A stretch of 64,000 bases of DNA from an uncultured Clostridia bacterium (GTDB lineage Bacteria > Bacillota > Clostridia > Christensenellales > Borkfalkiaceae), in contig CALVXG010000001.1 of NCBI GenBank assembly GCA_944368925.1, forward strand, positions 310,001 through 374,000, given 5' to 3'. The notes under the pieces are model-generated. The model made no database searches and was not told where the DNA came from. It was given only the letters and a program-made list of their open reading frames with translations. The position numbers were made by a program, and so were the translations under genes. Positions 1 through 9,010 of this stretch are shown here, one piece after another; position 1 is the first letter of the stretch; each line of letters starts with the position of its first letter.

Positions 1-128
1 GTCTGCAAATGCTCGTTCAGATGGTTGATACGCTCCGTCAAAAGCGCGATCTGCACCTCCGACGACCCCGTGTCACCGTCGTGACGTTTGAACTCTTCAA
101 TGATCTGATTCTTCTTTTCCTTTTCCAT
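1..128 (-). CDS. rpsO: 30S ribosomal protein S15, N-terminal part (runs off the left edge)
   Basis: Only the first 42 codons are inside the window. The minus-strand reading starts [13 protein letters not shown] and continues through the S15 signature [19 protein letters not shown], which is diagnostic for this small 16S rRNA-binding protein of the 30S platform. The family is about 89 residues, so roughly half is missing past position 1. The start is fixed by the ribosome binding site AAGGAG seven bases upstream of the ATG at 128. A promoter sits at 212-240, leaving a leader of about 75 nt. S15 represses its own translation through its leader in several bacteria; whether this leader does so cannot be told here. 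Confidence 0.95.
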   Translation of the reverse strand, partial: MEKEKKNQIIEEFKRHDGDTGSSEVQIALLTERINHLNEHLQ

Positions 129-211
129 TGTTTTACTCCTTGGAAATCTTTTTTCACGCAAATCAAAGCTCGGCGAGGAGAACCGCACGCCCTTGAATTA
201 CGCATAGCATT

Positions 212-240
212 AGTTTAGCACATTTTTCTGCATTTGTAAA
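212..240 (-). promoter_or_regulatory. Sigma-A type promoter for rpsO
   Basis: On the minus strand a -35 box TTTACA (240-235) and a -10 box TAAACT (217-212) are separated by 17 bases. Transcription would start near 205, about 75 nt before the rpsO ATG. Confidence 0.6.
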
Positions 241-318
241 CTGAATCGGCAATATAATTTTCGTTTCCCGCCAATTTGTTTTTCCAGTCCCCGCTTTTTT
301 CCGAAAAACACGCCCTTT

Positions 319-1077
319 TCAGCCCTTCTCTTCGCCGCTTTCCTCTTCCCCGCTCTTTTCGGGGACGTTTTCTTTGTCGGAACGATCCTCCGTTTTCGGC
401 GGATTCGCCCCGCCGTCGCGGATACAGAAATCGGCAATGCGGGAAGAAAACGGCAAAAACAGCTGTACCACGGGCCCCGTCAGGAGCACCGCGACCAACG
501 TTCCCGCGCCGACCACGCCGCCGAGCGCCCAACCTATCGCGACAAATACCGCGTCGCACAACAAGCGCACCCAGCGGAATTGCAGATGGATACGGCTACC
601 GACCTTGTCGGAAAGAATCATGGCCACAAGATCGTTCGGCCCCGTCCCCGAACGGCTCCCGATCACCACCGACATGCCGAACGCAAGGATAATGCACCCC
701 GCGACCATGCAGACGATGCGCAGCCATAAAGGCGAATCTGCCCCGATTTTCCCCGAAAAAACCCACAAAAAGAAATCGATGATCCACCCGCCGCAAAACG
801 CACAGACAAACGAACCGGGTTTTACGTAGCCGCGGGTGAAAATCAGCATGACGGCCAACAGCAAGACCAGCATGGCCACATGACAAGTCCCGATCCCGAA
901 TCCCGTCAGCGTGGAAATCCCCTGCACGAGCACGGTAAAAGGATCCGAACCCAGGTTGGAAAGCAAAAAAAGCGTTACCCCGAAATGCGCAATGATAAGA
1001 CCCGCCAAAAGTACGGCCAGCCCCACGGCCCATTGCCGCAGCGTCCTCGCTTTGGTATCCGACTGAAACGTGGGCAT
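319..1077 (-). CDS. YczE/YitT-type integral membrane protein
   Basis: A 252-residue protein with about five or six hydrophobic segments, beginning MPTFQSDTKARTLRQW. Residues near the middle read SRSGTGPNDLVAMI, matching the G-x-GP-(N/R)-D motif of the COG2364 (YczE) family of predicted membrane proteins of unknown function. The C-terminus is a highly charged Glu/Lys tail. The ATG at 1077 is preferred over upstream in-frame starts because it follows a purine-rich GGAGGAGGAGG ribosome binding site and lies just downstream of a consensus promoter at 1141-1169; a longer reading would include promoter and terminator DNA. It is probably a single-gene unit between hemZ and rpsO. No substrate can be proposed from the sequence. 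Confidence 0.8.
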   Translation of the reverse strand: MPTFQSDTKARTLRQWAVGLAVLLAGLIIAHFGVTLFLLSNLGSDPFTVLVQGISTLTGFGIGTCHVAMLVLLLAVMLIFTRGYVKPGSFVCAFCGGWIIDFFLWVFSGKIGADSPLWLRIVCMVAGCIILAFGMSVVIGSRSGTGPNDLVAMILSDKVGSRIHLQFRWVRLLCDAVFVAIGWALGGVVGAGTLVAVLLTGPVVQLFLPFSSRIADFCIRDGGANPPKTEDRSDKENVPEKSGEEESGEEKG

Positions 1078-1140
1078 CGCCTTTCCTCCTCCTCCAAAGC
1101 CCGCACGGTTATCTTCTCTTGTGCCGGCCCTCGCCATACC

Positions 1141-1169
1141 ATTGTACTTTACTTTTTCCGCCCTGTCAA
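1141..1169 (-). promoter_or_regulatory. Promoter for the YczE-type gene
   Basis: Minus-strand -35 TTGACA (1169-1164), 17-base spacer and -10 TACAAT (1146-1141), about 65 nt before the ATG at 1077. Confidence 0.75.
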
Positions 1170-1197
1170 GACGCTTTTCATTTTTTTCGCAAAAACC

Positions 1198-1229
1198 AGC
1201 CGCGGCAAAGCGCACGCTTTGCCGCGGCT
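1198..1229 (-). terminator. Second of two tandem terminators after hemZ
   Basis: A perfect 15-base inverted repeat, AGCCGCGGCAAAGCG and its complement, separated by two bases and flanked by T-runs on both strands (ggtttttg on the minus side). It can act in both directions but only hemZ reads into it. Confidence 0.7.
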
Positions 1230-1238
1230 TTTTCATGC

Positions 1239-1271
1239 AAAAAGGCGGTACCGCCAAGACACCGCCTTTTT
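1239..1271 (-). terminator. Intrinsic terminator of the recJ-rel-hemZ operon
   Basis: Arms AAAAAGGCGGT and ACCGCCTTTTT form an 11-bp stem directly after the hemZ stop codon at 1280. The U-tract is part of the 3' arm. Confidence 0.8.
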
Positions 1272-1279
1272 GCTCTTTT

Positions 1280-2683
1280 TTATTTTTCGCTCAGAAAGAG
1301 CTTTTTCGACTCGATGATCGAAGATATTTTCTGAATGTACGTCGGAATGTCTTTCGGCGCGCCGATCCTCTCGATTCTGCCTTCCGCGGGGAAAATCTTC
1401 TTCCCCACTGCATTCGCCCCGCAGGCAATGTTGTCCGAAATCTCTTCCATCACGTCCACATTGTAGATACACGCCTTGCCCGGCTTCGTCCAGCCCGTGT
1501 TCTCGCAGTTGCCCGCCATGTACTTCTGTCTGTACATATAGTACGGCACGTACCCCGCCGCATGCAGTTTCTCCCGCGAATAGGCGATCATCTCCGAAAT
1601 GTCCGCCACGCAAAGGTACGACTCCTCTTCTTTCAGCCGCGCGCCCTTTTTCAGGCACAGCGTGTGCACCGTGATATTCTCCGGTGAGAGCGCCGCCGCT
1701 TTGTCGACGCTCTCCTTAAATTCCTCCGCCGTCTCGCCCGTAAGTCCCGCGATCAGATCGCAGTTTACGTCGAAGCCGTACTTTTTCGCCATTTCAAACG
1801 CGCGGTAAATGTCCGCCGAGGTATGGTTTCTGCCGATCCGCTCCAGCGTGGCGTCGCTGAACGTCTGCGGATTCACGCAGATACGCGTCACGCCGTACTC
1901 TTTCAGCATCTGCAGCTTTTCGTCCGTAAATACGTCCGGCCGCCCCGCTTCCACCGTGTACTCCGCGCATTCCGCCGCGAACGGCGCCGCCGCGTTCAGC
2001 ACGCGCCTGAGCGCTTCGGACGGAAGCACCAGCGGCGTCCCGCCGCCGATATACACGCTCCTGAGCGTGCGGTATAACCCTTTGCACGCCGCGATCTCCT
2101 TTTCCAGCGCGTCCAGATACCCGTCCAGGTACTGCCCCGTCCGTTTAATATCTGCCGTAATGAACGAACAGTAATTGCACTTGGAGGGGCAAAACGGGAT
2201 CCCGATATACAGATCCGCCATTCCCGCTTCGCGCGAGTAAATGCCTTTCTGCGCGTCCAGCACCGCGCGCACCAGCCGTATATTGCCTTTGCTGACGCCG
2301 AATTTTTCGAAAAGCGGCTCGAAATCTCTGCCCGCTTCTTCTTCCGCGTATGCGAGCTTGGTCGGACGGATCCCCGTCAGCGCGCCCCAGGGCATGCTCC
2401 TGCCCGTTTCCGCTTTCAGCGCCTCGTACAGCGCCAGCTTCGCAAACCGCCGCGCATACCGTTTGAATTCGATCTCGCCCTCGTACGGCTGCCGCTCGCA
2501 AAAGGTATATTCCTTTCCGCCGATTCTGACCGTGTTCAAAAACCTGTCACCGTCGGCCGCAAACGTGTGCTCCGCTTTCGGCGCATCCGCCCCGAACAGG
2601 CGCATCACGTCCATCAGCTCCGCTTGCAGAAACGGTGCGTCCGTTGTCAGATCATATTCCTGTTTTGTTACGTTTTCTCTCAT
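1280..2683 (-). CDS. hemZ: Coproporphyrinogen dehydrogenase-like radical SAM protein HemZ
   Basis: 467 residues, slightly shorter than Bacillus HemZ. The radical SAM cluster motif is FCPSKCNYCSF, with cysteines 165, 169 and 172, followed by the glycine-rich SAM motif IGGGTP. Further HemN/HemZ hallmarks are the NPQTFSDATL stretch and ENITVHTLCLKKGA near residue 340. The N-terminal ~150 residues form the extra domain that separates HemZ from HemN/HemW. HemZ proteins are annotated as oxygen-independent coproporphyrinogen III oxidase-like; no other haem gene is in the window, so activity on porphyrin is not supported by context. It is the last gene of recJ-rel-MBL-hemZ, 24 nt after the MBL gene, and ends at tandem terminators. 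The ATG at 2683 has no strong ribosome binding site. Confidence 0.9.
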   Translation of the reverse strand: MRENVTKQEYDLTTDAPFLQAELMDVMRLFGADAPKAEHTFAADGDRFLNTVRIGGKEYTFCERQPYEGEIEFKRYARRFAKLALYEALKAETGRSMPWGALTGIRPTKLAYAEEEAGRDFEPLFEKFGVSKGNIRLVRAVLDAQKGIYSREAGMADLYIGIPFCPSKCNYCSFITADIKRTGQYLDGYLDALEKEIAACKGLYRTLRSVYIGGGTPLVLPSEALRRVLNAAAPFAAECAEYTVEAGRPDVFTDEKLQMLKEYGVTRICVNPQTFSDATLERIGRNHTSADIYRAFEMAKKYGFDVNCDLIAGLTGETAEEFKESVDKAAALSPENITVHTLCLKKGARLKEEESYLCVADISEMIAYSREKLHAAGYVPYYMYRQKYMAGNCENTGWTKPGKACIYNVDVMEEISDNIACGANAVGKKIFPAEGRIERIGAPKDIPTYIQKISSIIESKKLFLSEK

Positions 2684-2707
2684 ACGTACTATGCTTTTTA
2701 CGACGAT

Positions 2708-3310
2708 TTATTGCGCGTACGGATTGTATTTCCGCTCGTGCTCCAACGTCGTCGTCTCGTCATGCCCGGGATACACCGTCTTGTCCCCCGAAATCGCAAA
2801 CAGCTTTTTTACGCTCGCAATCAGCGCGCTCTGGTTCCCGCCGTAAAAATCTGTCCTGCCGACGCTCTCCAAAAACAAAGTGTCGCCCGTGAAAAGCGAA
2901 TCTTTGCAGAGAAAACATACGCCGCCCGGCGTATGCCCCGGCGTTGCGATTACAAAAAACGGGATCCCGCACAGTTCAAAAGAATCGCCGTCCTTAAAGG
3001 TAAAATCTACTTGAAACGGGGTCACATTGACTCCCATTTGCCTTCCGAGATTGCCTTCCCCGCCGATCAGTTCCACTTCGTCCTTGCAGCAGCCGATCTT
3101 CGCACCCGCCGCCTGTGTCGCCGCACAGCCGCCGATATGATCGAAATGCCCGTGCGTCAAAAGCACATACTCGATCTTCATTCCCTTCTCCGCCGCAAAA
3201 TTCAACGGCTCCGTGCCGCCGCAATCGATCAGCACCGCACTCTTGCCGTCCTGCGTCAGAAGATAATTGTTCGCACGCAATACGCCCGAAGGCACCGTAT
3301 ATATCGTCAT
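2708..3310 (-). CDS. MBL-fold metallo-hydrolase (glyoxalase II-like)
   Basis: A 200-residue single-domain metallo-beta-lactamase fold protein. The metal motif LTHGHFDHIGG is followed by ATPGHTPGG, FTGDTLF and YPGHDE, giving the full histidine/aspartate set for a binuclear site. The length and motifs fit the short hydroxyacylglutathione hydrolase-like group that sits beside rel in many Firmicutes; the substrate is unknown. The ATG at 3310 follows GGAGACGGTT and lies 15 nt after the rel stop codon. It therefore reads as part of the recJ-rel-MBL-hemZ transcript. Confidence 0.88.
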   Translation of the reverse strand: MTIYTVPSGVLRANNYLLTQDGKSAVLIDCGGTEPLNFAAEKGMKIEYVLLTHGHFDHIGGCAATQAAGAKIGCCKDEVELIGGEGNLGRQMGVNVTPFQVDFTFKDGDSFELCGIPFFVIATPGHTPGGVCFLCKDSLFTGDTLFLESVGRTDFYGGNQSALIASVKKLFAISGDKTVYPGHDETTTLEHERKYNPYAQ

Positions 3311-3325
3311 AACCGTCTCCGTTCC

Positions 3326-5461
3326 TTATTTTGTCGCCGTACGGAATACTTCCGTGATCCGCTCGTCCGCCTGTATCTTTTTGATCAGAAGATCGATCTC
3401 CTCTTTCCCGTTCAGGCGCACGTTCGCCTCGATCACCGCGTCTTTATTTTTGTCAAACCGCGAATTGACGCCCGTGATCATCAGCCGCATATCGCTCACA
3501 ACGCTCGTGAGCACCGAAAGCGCCACGCCCTGGTCTTTCGCCTTGATCACGATTCCCGCAACAAACCAGCCGCCGTTCGTGTCCGCCCACTGCGCGGGCA
3601 ATATGCGCCCTTCCTCGTTTTCCAGGTTCTTGACGTTCGGACAGTCCGCACGATGAATCACCACGCCCCTGCCGCGCGAAACAAATCCCACGATCTCATC
3701 GCCCGGCACAGGGTTGCAACACCCCGCAAACCGCGTCAAAAGCCCGCTCATGCCCTTCACGATCACGCCGCCCGAATCGCTGTTCGCGTTCACGCCGTGA
3801 TAGACCGGCTTTTTGGGAATCTCTTTCTTGTAAAAATCGATCAGCTTGAACAGTACCTGGTTGACCGTGATCGCGCCGTATCCCACCGACGCAAACATTT
3901 CGTCCTGCGAGAAAAAAGAAAACTTTTCGGAAACTTTCGCAAAACTCTCTTCCGTGAGAATGTCCGAAAGATTGTACCCGCGATGCTTCGCCTCCGCTTC
4001 CAGCATGCTCTTGCCGATCTTGATATTCTCTTCCTTCATCTCGCGCTTGAAGAATTGCTTGATCTTCGCGCGCGCGCTCGACGACTTTACGATCTTCAGC
4101 CAGTCCCACGACGGCCCCTTGGAATTGGACGAGGTGATGATCTCCACCACGTCACCCGTCTGCAACGTCGAATTCAGCGGCACCATCTTGGAATTCACCC
4201 GCGCTCCCACGCAGCGGTTCCCGATCTCGCTGTGGATCGCATACGCGAAATCGATCGGCGTCGCATCTTTAGGCAGGGAAATCACCTTCCCCTTCGGCGT
4301 AAAGACCAACAATTCGTTGGAATACAGCTCCGTCTTCAACGACTGCATGAAATCTTTCGAATCTTTCAGTCCGCCTTCCCAGTCCAATACTTCCCGTATC
4401 CACGAAAGACGCTCGGTAAACGTCGTGTCTTCCGTCTTCTTTTCCTTGTACTTCCAATGCGCCGCGATACCGAATTCCGCCGTACGGTGCATCTCGAACG
4501 TGCGGATCTGTATCTCGAACGGCTGGCCGAAATTGGTCACGACCGTCGTGTGCAGAGACTGGTACATGTTCGCCTTCGGCGTCGCAATGTAATCTTTGAT
4601 GCGGCCCGGGATCGGCTTCCAGCGCTTGTGGATCTTCCCGAACACTTCATAACATTCGTCCACCGTACCCACGATGACGCGCACCGCCGTCAGATCGTAA
4701 ATCTGATCCAGCGTCTTGTTCTGCGTCTTCATCTTCTTGTAGATGGAATAAAAATGCTTGGGCCGCCCGAATACTTCCCCTTCGATCTTGCTCTCGTCCA
4801 GGATGTTCTTGATCTCTTTTACGACGTAATCTACAAAATTGTGGCGCTCGTACAACTTCTGATGAATGTTCTCCACCAAAAATTCGTACGCTTCCGGCTC
4901 CAGATATTTCAGACACAGATCTTCCAGTTCGCACTTGATCTGCGAAATACCCAGCCTGCCCGCAAGCGGCGTGTAAATGTCCAGCGTTTCCTGCGCCATC
5001 TTGATCTGCCGCTCTTTGGACAGAAAATTCAGCGAACGCATGTTGTGCAGACGGTCCGCAAGTTTGATGATGATCACGCGGATGTCTTTCGCCATCGCCA
5101 CAAAGATCTTGCGGAAATTTTCCGCCTCTTCCTCTTCGCGCGATTTGAAGACGATCTTGTCCAGCTTCGTGACCCCCGCGACAAGCTCCAACACTTCGTC
5201 CCCGAAATTGGTGCGGATATCTTCCTCCGTCACGGGCGTGTCTTCGATCACGTCGTGCAAAAACGCCGCCGCAACCGTCGCACTGTCCAGCCCCAGCTCC
5301 ATCAAAATCTGCGCCACCGCGCACGGATGGATAAAATACGCCTCCCCCGACGCGCGCTTCTGCCCCGAGTGCGCCTGCTCCGCATAATGATATGCGCGGA
5401 TCAGCATCTCCCGATCGGCGCCCGTGTAATTGTCATAAATCATCTGCAAAACAGTGTTCAT
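3326..5461 (-). CDS. rel: Bifunctional (p)ppGpp synthetase/hydrolase, Rel/SpoT homologue
   Basis: 711 residues with the full long-RSH architecture. An N-terminal HD hydrolase domain (YFIHPCAVAQIL, FLHDVIEDT) is followed by the synthetase domain (GRPKHFYSIYKKM, YDLTAVRV, then RIKDYIATPKANMYQSLHT). The RIKD form of the RxKD motif is that of bifunctional enzymes rather than the ExDD of synthetase-only RelA. A TGS domain (LLVFTPKGKVISLPKDATP) and a C-terminal ACT domain follow. The protein makes and degrades the stringent-response alarmone. Its ATG overlaps the recJ stop as ATGA (5458-5461) with AAGGAAGG upstream, so the two are translationally coupled. The apt gene that often lies between recJ and rel, and dtd after rel, are absent. 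Confidence 0.95.
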   Translation of the reverse strand: MNTVLQMIYDNYTGADREMLIRAYHYAEQAHSGQKRASGEAYFIHPCAVAQILMELGLDSATVAAAFLHDVIEDTPVTEEDIRTNFGDEVLELVAGVTKLDKIVFKSREEEEAENFRKIFVAMAKDIRVIIIKLADRLHNMRSLNFLSKERQIKMAQETLDIYTPLAGRLGISQIKCELEDLCLKYLEPEAYEFLVENIHQKLYERHNFVDYVVKEIKNILDESKIEGEVFGRPKHFYSIYKKMKTQNKTLDQIYDLTAVRVIVGTVDECYEVFGKIHKRWKPIPGRIKDYIATPKANMYQSLHTTVVTNFGQPFEIQIRTFEMHRTAEFGIAAHWKYKEKKTEDTTFTERLSWIREVLDWEGGLKDSKDFMQSLKTELYSNELLVFTPKGKVISLPKDATPIDFAYAIHSEIGNRCVGARVNSKMVPLNSTLQTGDVVEIITSSNSKGPSWDWLKIVKSSSARAKIKQFFKREMKEENIKIGKSMLEAEAKHRGYNLSDILTEESFAKVSEKFSFFSQDEMFASVGYGAITVNQVLFKLIDFYKKEIPKKPVYHGVNANSDSGGVIVKGMSGLLTRFAGCCNPVPGDEIVGFVSRGRGVVIHRADCPNVKNLENEEGRILPAQWADTNGGWFVAGIVIKAKDQGVALSVLTSVVSDMRLMITGVNSRFDKNKDAVIEANVRLNGKEEIDLLIKKIQADERITEVFRTATK

Positions 5462-7773
5462 GAGCCTTCCTTCAATGCGCATACCGCGCAATACAGTTTC
5501 GAAAATTTCAGCTCCGACTTCTTCCCGTGCACCGCAACCAGTCTGCCGCGCTCAAAGTGGAAAAAGCCGAGCTCGATAAATACTTCCAACGCAAAGATCA
5601 CTTGCTCGGGCAAAAATTTCAGCCCCGCCGCCAGCGCGTAATCTACGCTGTCTTCGCATTGCACGCCGCTGCGGAGTTCCCGATAGATCTCCCCCATCAC
5701 GGCCCGCGACGTTTCCAGCGCCGCAATATCATTATAACCGCAAATTTCGCGATTGACAACAATTTTTTTGCCCGCAAGCTCTTTCAGATGAAAATCTGCG
5801 GGATGATCCAGGAAAATGACGTCCCGATACAGCGAAACCGCTGCGTCCGCCGACGGGGACAACAGCACCGCATTGCCCACGTTCTGCGAGCTCAAATGAA
5901 ACAAATCCGTCTCCAGTCCCTCGACCGCCTGCGCAAACTGCGGCGGCACTTCCTCGCTGCACACCAGCAAAAGCCCGTAATTGCAGGCGCTGCGCATTTT
6001 CACGATCTGCGCGCAGATCTCCTCCGACGTCTTCTTTTCTTCCGTCACCGCCACTTCCGGCTGCGTGAGCCGCAAAAGGTTATTGCGGAATTTATACAGC
6101 TTCGTGCTCTCGCCGCCCGCCGTGCCGCACAGCATCTCCTTGACGAGCCCGCGCACGCTCTCCTTGCCTTTGAACCGCGATACGCCGTATTCGAAAACCA
6201 GCGTCTTATGCAAATCCGCTCCCAAAAGCGGCAGCGCATTCTCGCCCCCGAACCATACAAGATCCATTCCGCCCGCTTTGATGCTGATATGCGGCGACCC
6301 GTCTTTCAGCCGCCGCGCAGGCAGCCGCTCCGCTTCTATTTTGAACAGCGGACGCTTGTTTCCTACCCCGAACGGTTCCAGCCGCTCCAGCTCCCGCGCA
6401 AACGAGAGATCGAACGTCAGTTTCTCATCTTCGCACACCGACACGGACGGTATGAAATCTTCTTTCGTGTACGTTTTGCCGATGTATTCGTCCAGCGCCC
6501 TTTTCAGCGGCTCGAATTCCTCCGCGCAGATATTCACGCCCGCCGCCTGCGCGTGCCCGCCGAATTCGCGTATATGCTCCGAACACGCTTTGAGCGCTTC
6601 GTAAATGTTCACGCTTTCGATCGTCCGCGCCGAACCTTTCAGGAACTCCCCGTTCTTTACAAACAGTATCGCGGGACGGTTAAATTCTTCCGATATCCGC
6701 GCCGCCACGATCCCGATCAGCCCAGAACTCCAGCTCTCGTCGCACAGCATGATCACATTGCCGTACGCACCCTGCTTGCGGATCTGCTCCTTTGCGCTCC
6801 TGTACACTTCGTCGCACAGCTGCTGCCGCTCCAGATTGTACTCGTTCAGCCTGCAGCTCAGATCGTAGATCTCGTCCGCACTCTCCGCCGTAAACAGCCT
6901 CAGCGCACAATTCGCATCGCCCATGCGGCCCGCCGCATTCACCCGCGGCGCGATCGTAAACGCCAGCGTCTGCGCCGTCGTCTCGTCCTTCCTTCCCGAA
7001 AGAAGATTTTTAAGCGCCGCCCGCGGACGGCGGTTGATCAGTTTCAGTCCCTCGTACACGATGTCGCGGTTCTCTCCCGTCAGCGGCACGCTGTCCGCCA
7101 CCGTCGAGATCGCCGCAAGATCCATGTATTCGTACGCGCGCTCGCCCAAAAGCGCACACGCAATTTTAAACGCCACCCCCGCGCCGCACAGATTGTCGTA
7201 CGGATAATCGTCCGCAAGTTTCGGGTTCACGATCGTACAGTCGGGAAGCGTGTCCGGCAATTCGTGATGGTCCGTCACCACCACACGCACGCCGCGCGAC
7301 TTGATATATTCCACGCACTCCCGATTGGAAATGCCGCAGTCCACCGTCACGATCAGCGCGGGACTTTGCTCCGCGATCAGCTTTTCCAGCGCGGGCACCG
7401 TCATTCCGTACCCTTCCGCACGCTCCGGTATGTGCGCCGCACAGCGCACCCCGTACGCGCGCAGCGCCGACGTCAGAATGGACGCCGCCCCGATCCCGTC
7501 CGCATCGTAATCGCCGTAGACGGCCACAAGACCGCCCTCCGCCTTTACGCGGTCGATCTCCTCTTTCAGTTCGCGCATTCCGCGCATCAGAAAGGGTGAA
7601 AGCAGGTTCTTCCGCGACGGGTGCAAAAAACGCTCCGCCTTCTGCGGCGTGTCCACCCCGCGCGAATACAGGATCGACGCCGTCACCTCGTGCAGCCCGC
7701 ACAGCTCCGCCAGGGCCTTCACCCGCAAACGCTCTTCGGCGGAAAATGTATATTCTGCTATTATCTTTTTCAT
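5458..7773 (-). CDS. recJ: Single-stranded-DNA-specific 5'-3' exonuclease RecJ
   Basis: 771 residues starting MKKIIAEYTFSAEERLRV. The DHH phosphoesterase core is clear: VAVYGDYDADGIGAASIL (motif I), VTVDCGIS, and VVTDHHELPD (the DHH motif), then the DHHA1 region with FGGHAQAAG near residue 440. The C-terminal ~250 residues form the extra domain found in Firmicute RecJ. RecJ trims single-stranded DNA in recombination and mismatch repair, and other repair genes (ruvABC, dinB, recX) lie in the window. The start at 7773 is chosen over an ATG eight codons upstream because AGAGG lies close before it. It is the first gene of the recJ-rel-MBL-hemZ unit. Confidence 0.95.
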   Translation of the reverse strand: MKKIIAEYTFSAEERLRVKALAELCGLHEVTASILYSRGVDTPQKAERFLHPSRKNLLSPFLMRGMRELKEEIDRVKAEGGLVAVYGDYDADGIGAASILTSALRAYGVRCAAHIPERAEGYGMTVPALEKLIAEQSPALIVTVDCGISNRECVEYIKSRGVRVVVTDHHELPDTLPDCTIVNPKLADDYPYDNLCGAGVAFKIACALLGERAYEYMDLAAISTVADSVPLTGENRDIVYEGLKLINRRPRAALKNLLSGRKDETTAQTLAFTIAPRVNAAGRMGDANCALRLFTAESADEIYDLSCRLNEYNLERQQLCDEVYRSAKEQIRKQGAYGNVIMLCDESWSSGLIGIVAARISEEFNRPAILFVKNGEFLKGSARTIESVNIYEALKACSEHIREFGGHAQAAGVNICAEEFEPLKRALDEYIGKTYTKEDFIPSVSVCEDEKLTFDLSFARELERLEPFGVGNKRPLFKIEAERLPARRLKDGSPHISIKAGGMDLVWFGGENALPLLGADLHKTLVFEYGVSRFKGKESVRGLVKEMLCGTAGGESTKLYKFRNNLLRLTQPEVAVTEEKKTSEEICAQIVKMRSACNYGLLLVCSEEVPPQFAQAVEGLETDLFHLSSQNVGNAVLLSPSADAAVSLYRDVIFLDHPADFHLKELAGKKIVVNREICGYNDIAALETSRAVMGEIYRELRSGVQCEDSVDYALAAGLKFLPEQVIFALEVFIELGFFHFERGRLVAVHGKKSELKFSKLYCAVCALKEGS

Positions 7774-7950
7774 AACAATACCTCTTTCGCCGCGCAAAAG
7801 CCTCTGCCGAATGCCCTGCCCTTGTCCTCTTGTACCGCCGTCTGCCGCGCTCTGCGGCCCGCAAAGTCTTTGTCACCCTATCTTTCGGCGCGTTCCCTCA
7901 CCTTACGGCGAAGATCGCGCCGATTGCCGTTTTTTTCCGCTTCTTGTGAA

Positions 7951-7982
7951 AAAAGTGGGCGGATGGTCGTCCGCCCACTTTT
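7951..7982 (-). terminator. Intrinsic terminator of secDF
   Basis: A 13-bp stem, AAAAGTGGGCGGA with its complement around a 6-nt loop, followed on the minus strand by a T-run. It starts 12 nt after the secF stop codon. The remaining 7774-7950 before recJ holds no gene and no promoter I could identify. Confidence 0.85.
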
Positions 7983-7993
7983 GAAAATTCTTA

Positions 7994-9010
7994 TCAGAGA
8001 GTTTCACCGGCAGGCTCGACGGCTTTTGCCGATTTATCTTTCTTCTTGTCCGAAGAATAATTGTATTTTGCTTTCTCCGCACGCGCCGCATCCGATTTCT
8101 CTTTGATGACCGCATACAGCGAAGGCGCAAGAAGCAGCGAGGAGTAAGCGGAAAGCAATACGCTGATGAGTGCCGCGATCATAAAGAAAGTAAGATCCGT
8201 ACCGATCACCGCGCCGATCACGCCCAAAACGACCGCTACCACGATCAACGCGACCGACAAGCCCAGCACCAGGCCCTTGCTCGCAGAGAGTGACTGTGCC
8301 ACCGCTTCCCGAGCGGCTTTGTCCTTGAACTCTTCCGTACGGAAATCCCGACGCATTCTTCCGAAAACAAACATGTTCACAACGGCCGAAAGCAACAGTC
8401 CGAACACCGCCACGCCCGCAAGCGAAACGCCCGCAGGAAGGCGCACGATCGCAACCAGCGCCAGCATTACCAATACGTCATGCACGGCCGCAATCAGCAC
8501 CGCGACGCCCATTCCCAGACGGAAACGGATCGCAACATACACAAACAGGATCACCGCCACAACGGCAGCTGCCACCGCCGTGCGCCAGATATAATTGTAA
8601 TAAGGTGCATTTTCCAGAACATGGGAGGATACCGTCACAAGCTCGCTGCTGACGCCCGCCATGTTTTCCCCGACGATCGCACTCTTAAGCGCGGCGCAGA
8701 ATGCCGCGTCCGGCGTGCCTTTCACCACAAACTGCAAAACCGCACCGCCCGTCTGCCCTTCCAAAAGGGTGTAATCGGTAACCGTGTATTTGCTTCCGAT
8801 CTCGCTTCTGCAAAAATCGGCCAAATTCTTTTGCACCGTTTCGTCATGCGACGAATACGCAAAATCGGATATCTCCACGACCGTGGCATCCCGCTGCGTG
8901 GAATCTGCATTGTACCCGACCAACCCGACTATAAACGCTCCCGCAATGATGAGCGCAAGCGCGATCGCTATGCAAAGAAACAGGCTCTTTTTGGAAAGTA
9001 ACTTACTCAT
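7994..9010 (-). CDS. secF: Protein translocase subunit SecF
   Basis: 338 residues. One transmembrane helix at residues 10-32, an extracytoplasmic domain to about residue 135, then five hydrophobic segments with the SecD/SecF-type tract GMGVAVLIAAVHDVLVM, and a Lys-rich cytoplasmic tail. SecF works with SecD to drive late steps of Sec export using the proton motive force. The usual canonical motifs are relaxed, so the assignment rests partly on pairing with secD. Its ATG at 9010 lies inside the 3' end of secD (8-nt overlap), indicating coupled translation. It is the last gene of the secD-secF unit. Confidence 0.85.
   Translation of the reverse strand: MSKLLSKKSLFLCIAIALALIIAGAFIVGLVGYNADSTQRDATVVEISDFAYSSHDETVQKNLADFCRSEIGSKYTVTDYTLLEGQTGGAVLQFVVKGTPDAAFCAALKSAIVGENMAGVSSELVTVSSHVLENAPYYNYIWRTAVAAAVVAVILFVYVAIRFRLGMGVAVLIAAVHDVLVMLALVAIVRLPAGVSLAGVAVFGLLLSAVVNMFVFGRMRRDFRTEEFKDKAAREAVAQSLSASKGLVLGLSVALIVVAVVLGVIGAVIGTDLTFFMIAALISVLLSAYSSLLLAPSLYAVIKEKSDAARAEKAKYNYSSDKKKDKSAKAVEPAGETL

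Noticed and set aside
1078..1257. Longer N-terminal extension of the YczE-type protein
   Set aside because: The extra codons overlap a consensus promoter and a terminator, while a strong ribosome binding site sits before the ATG at 1077.
2567..5641. Very long plus-strand open frame (about 1000 codons)
   Set aside because: Its product is an Arg/His-rich low-complexity string and it lies antisense to hemZ, the MBL gene and rel, whose motifs are intact. It is an artefact of codon bias.
5527..7599. Long plus-strand open frame antisense to recJ
   Set aside because: Arg-rich shadow of recJ with no ribosome binding site or family motif.
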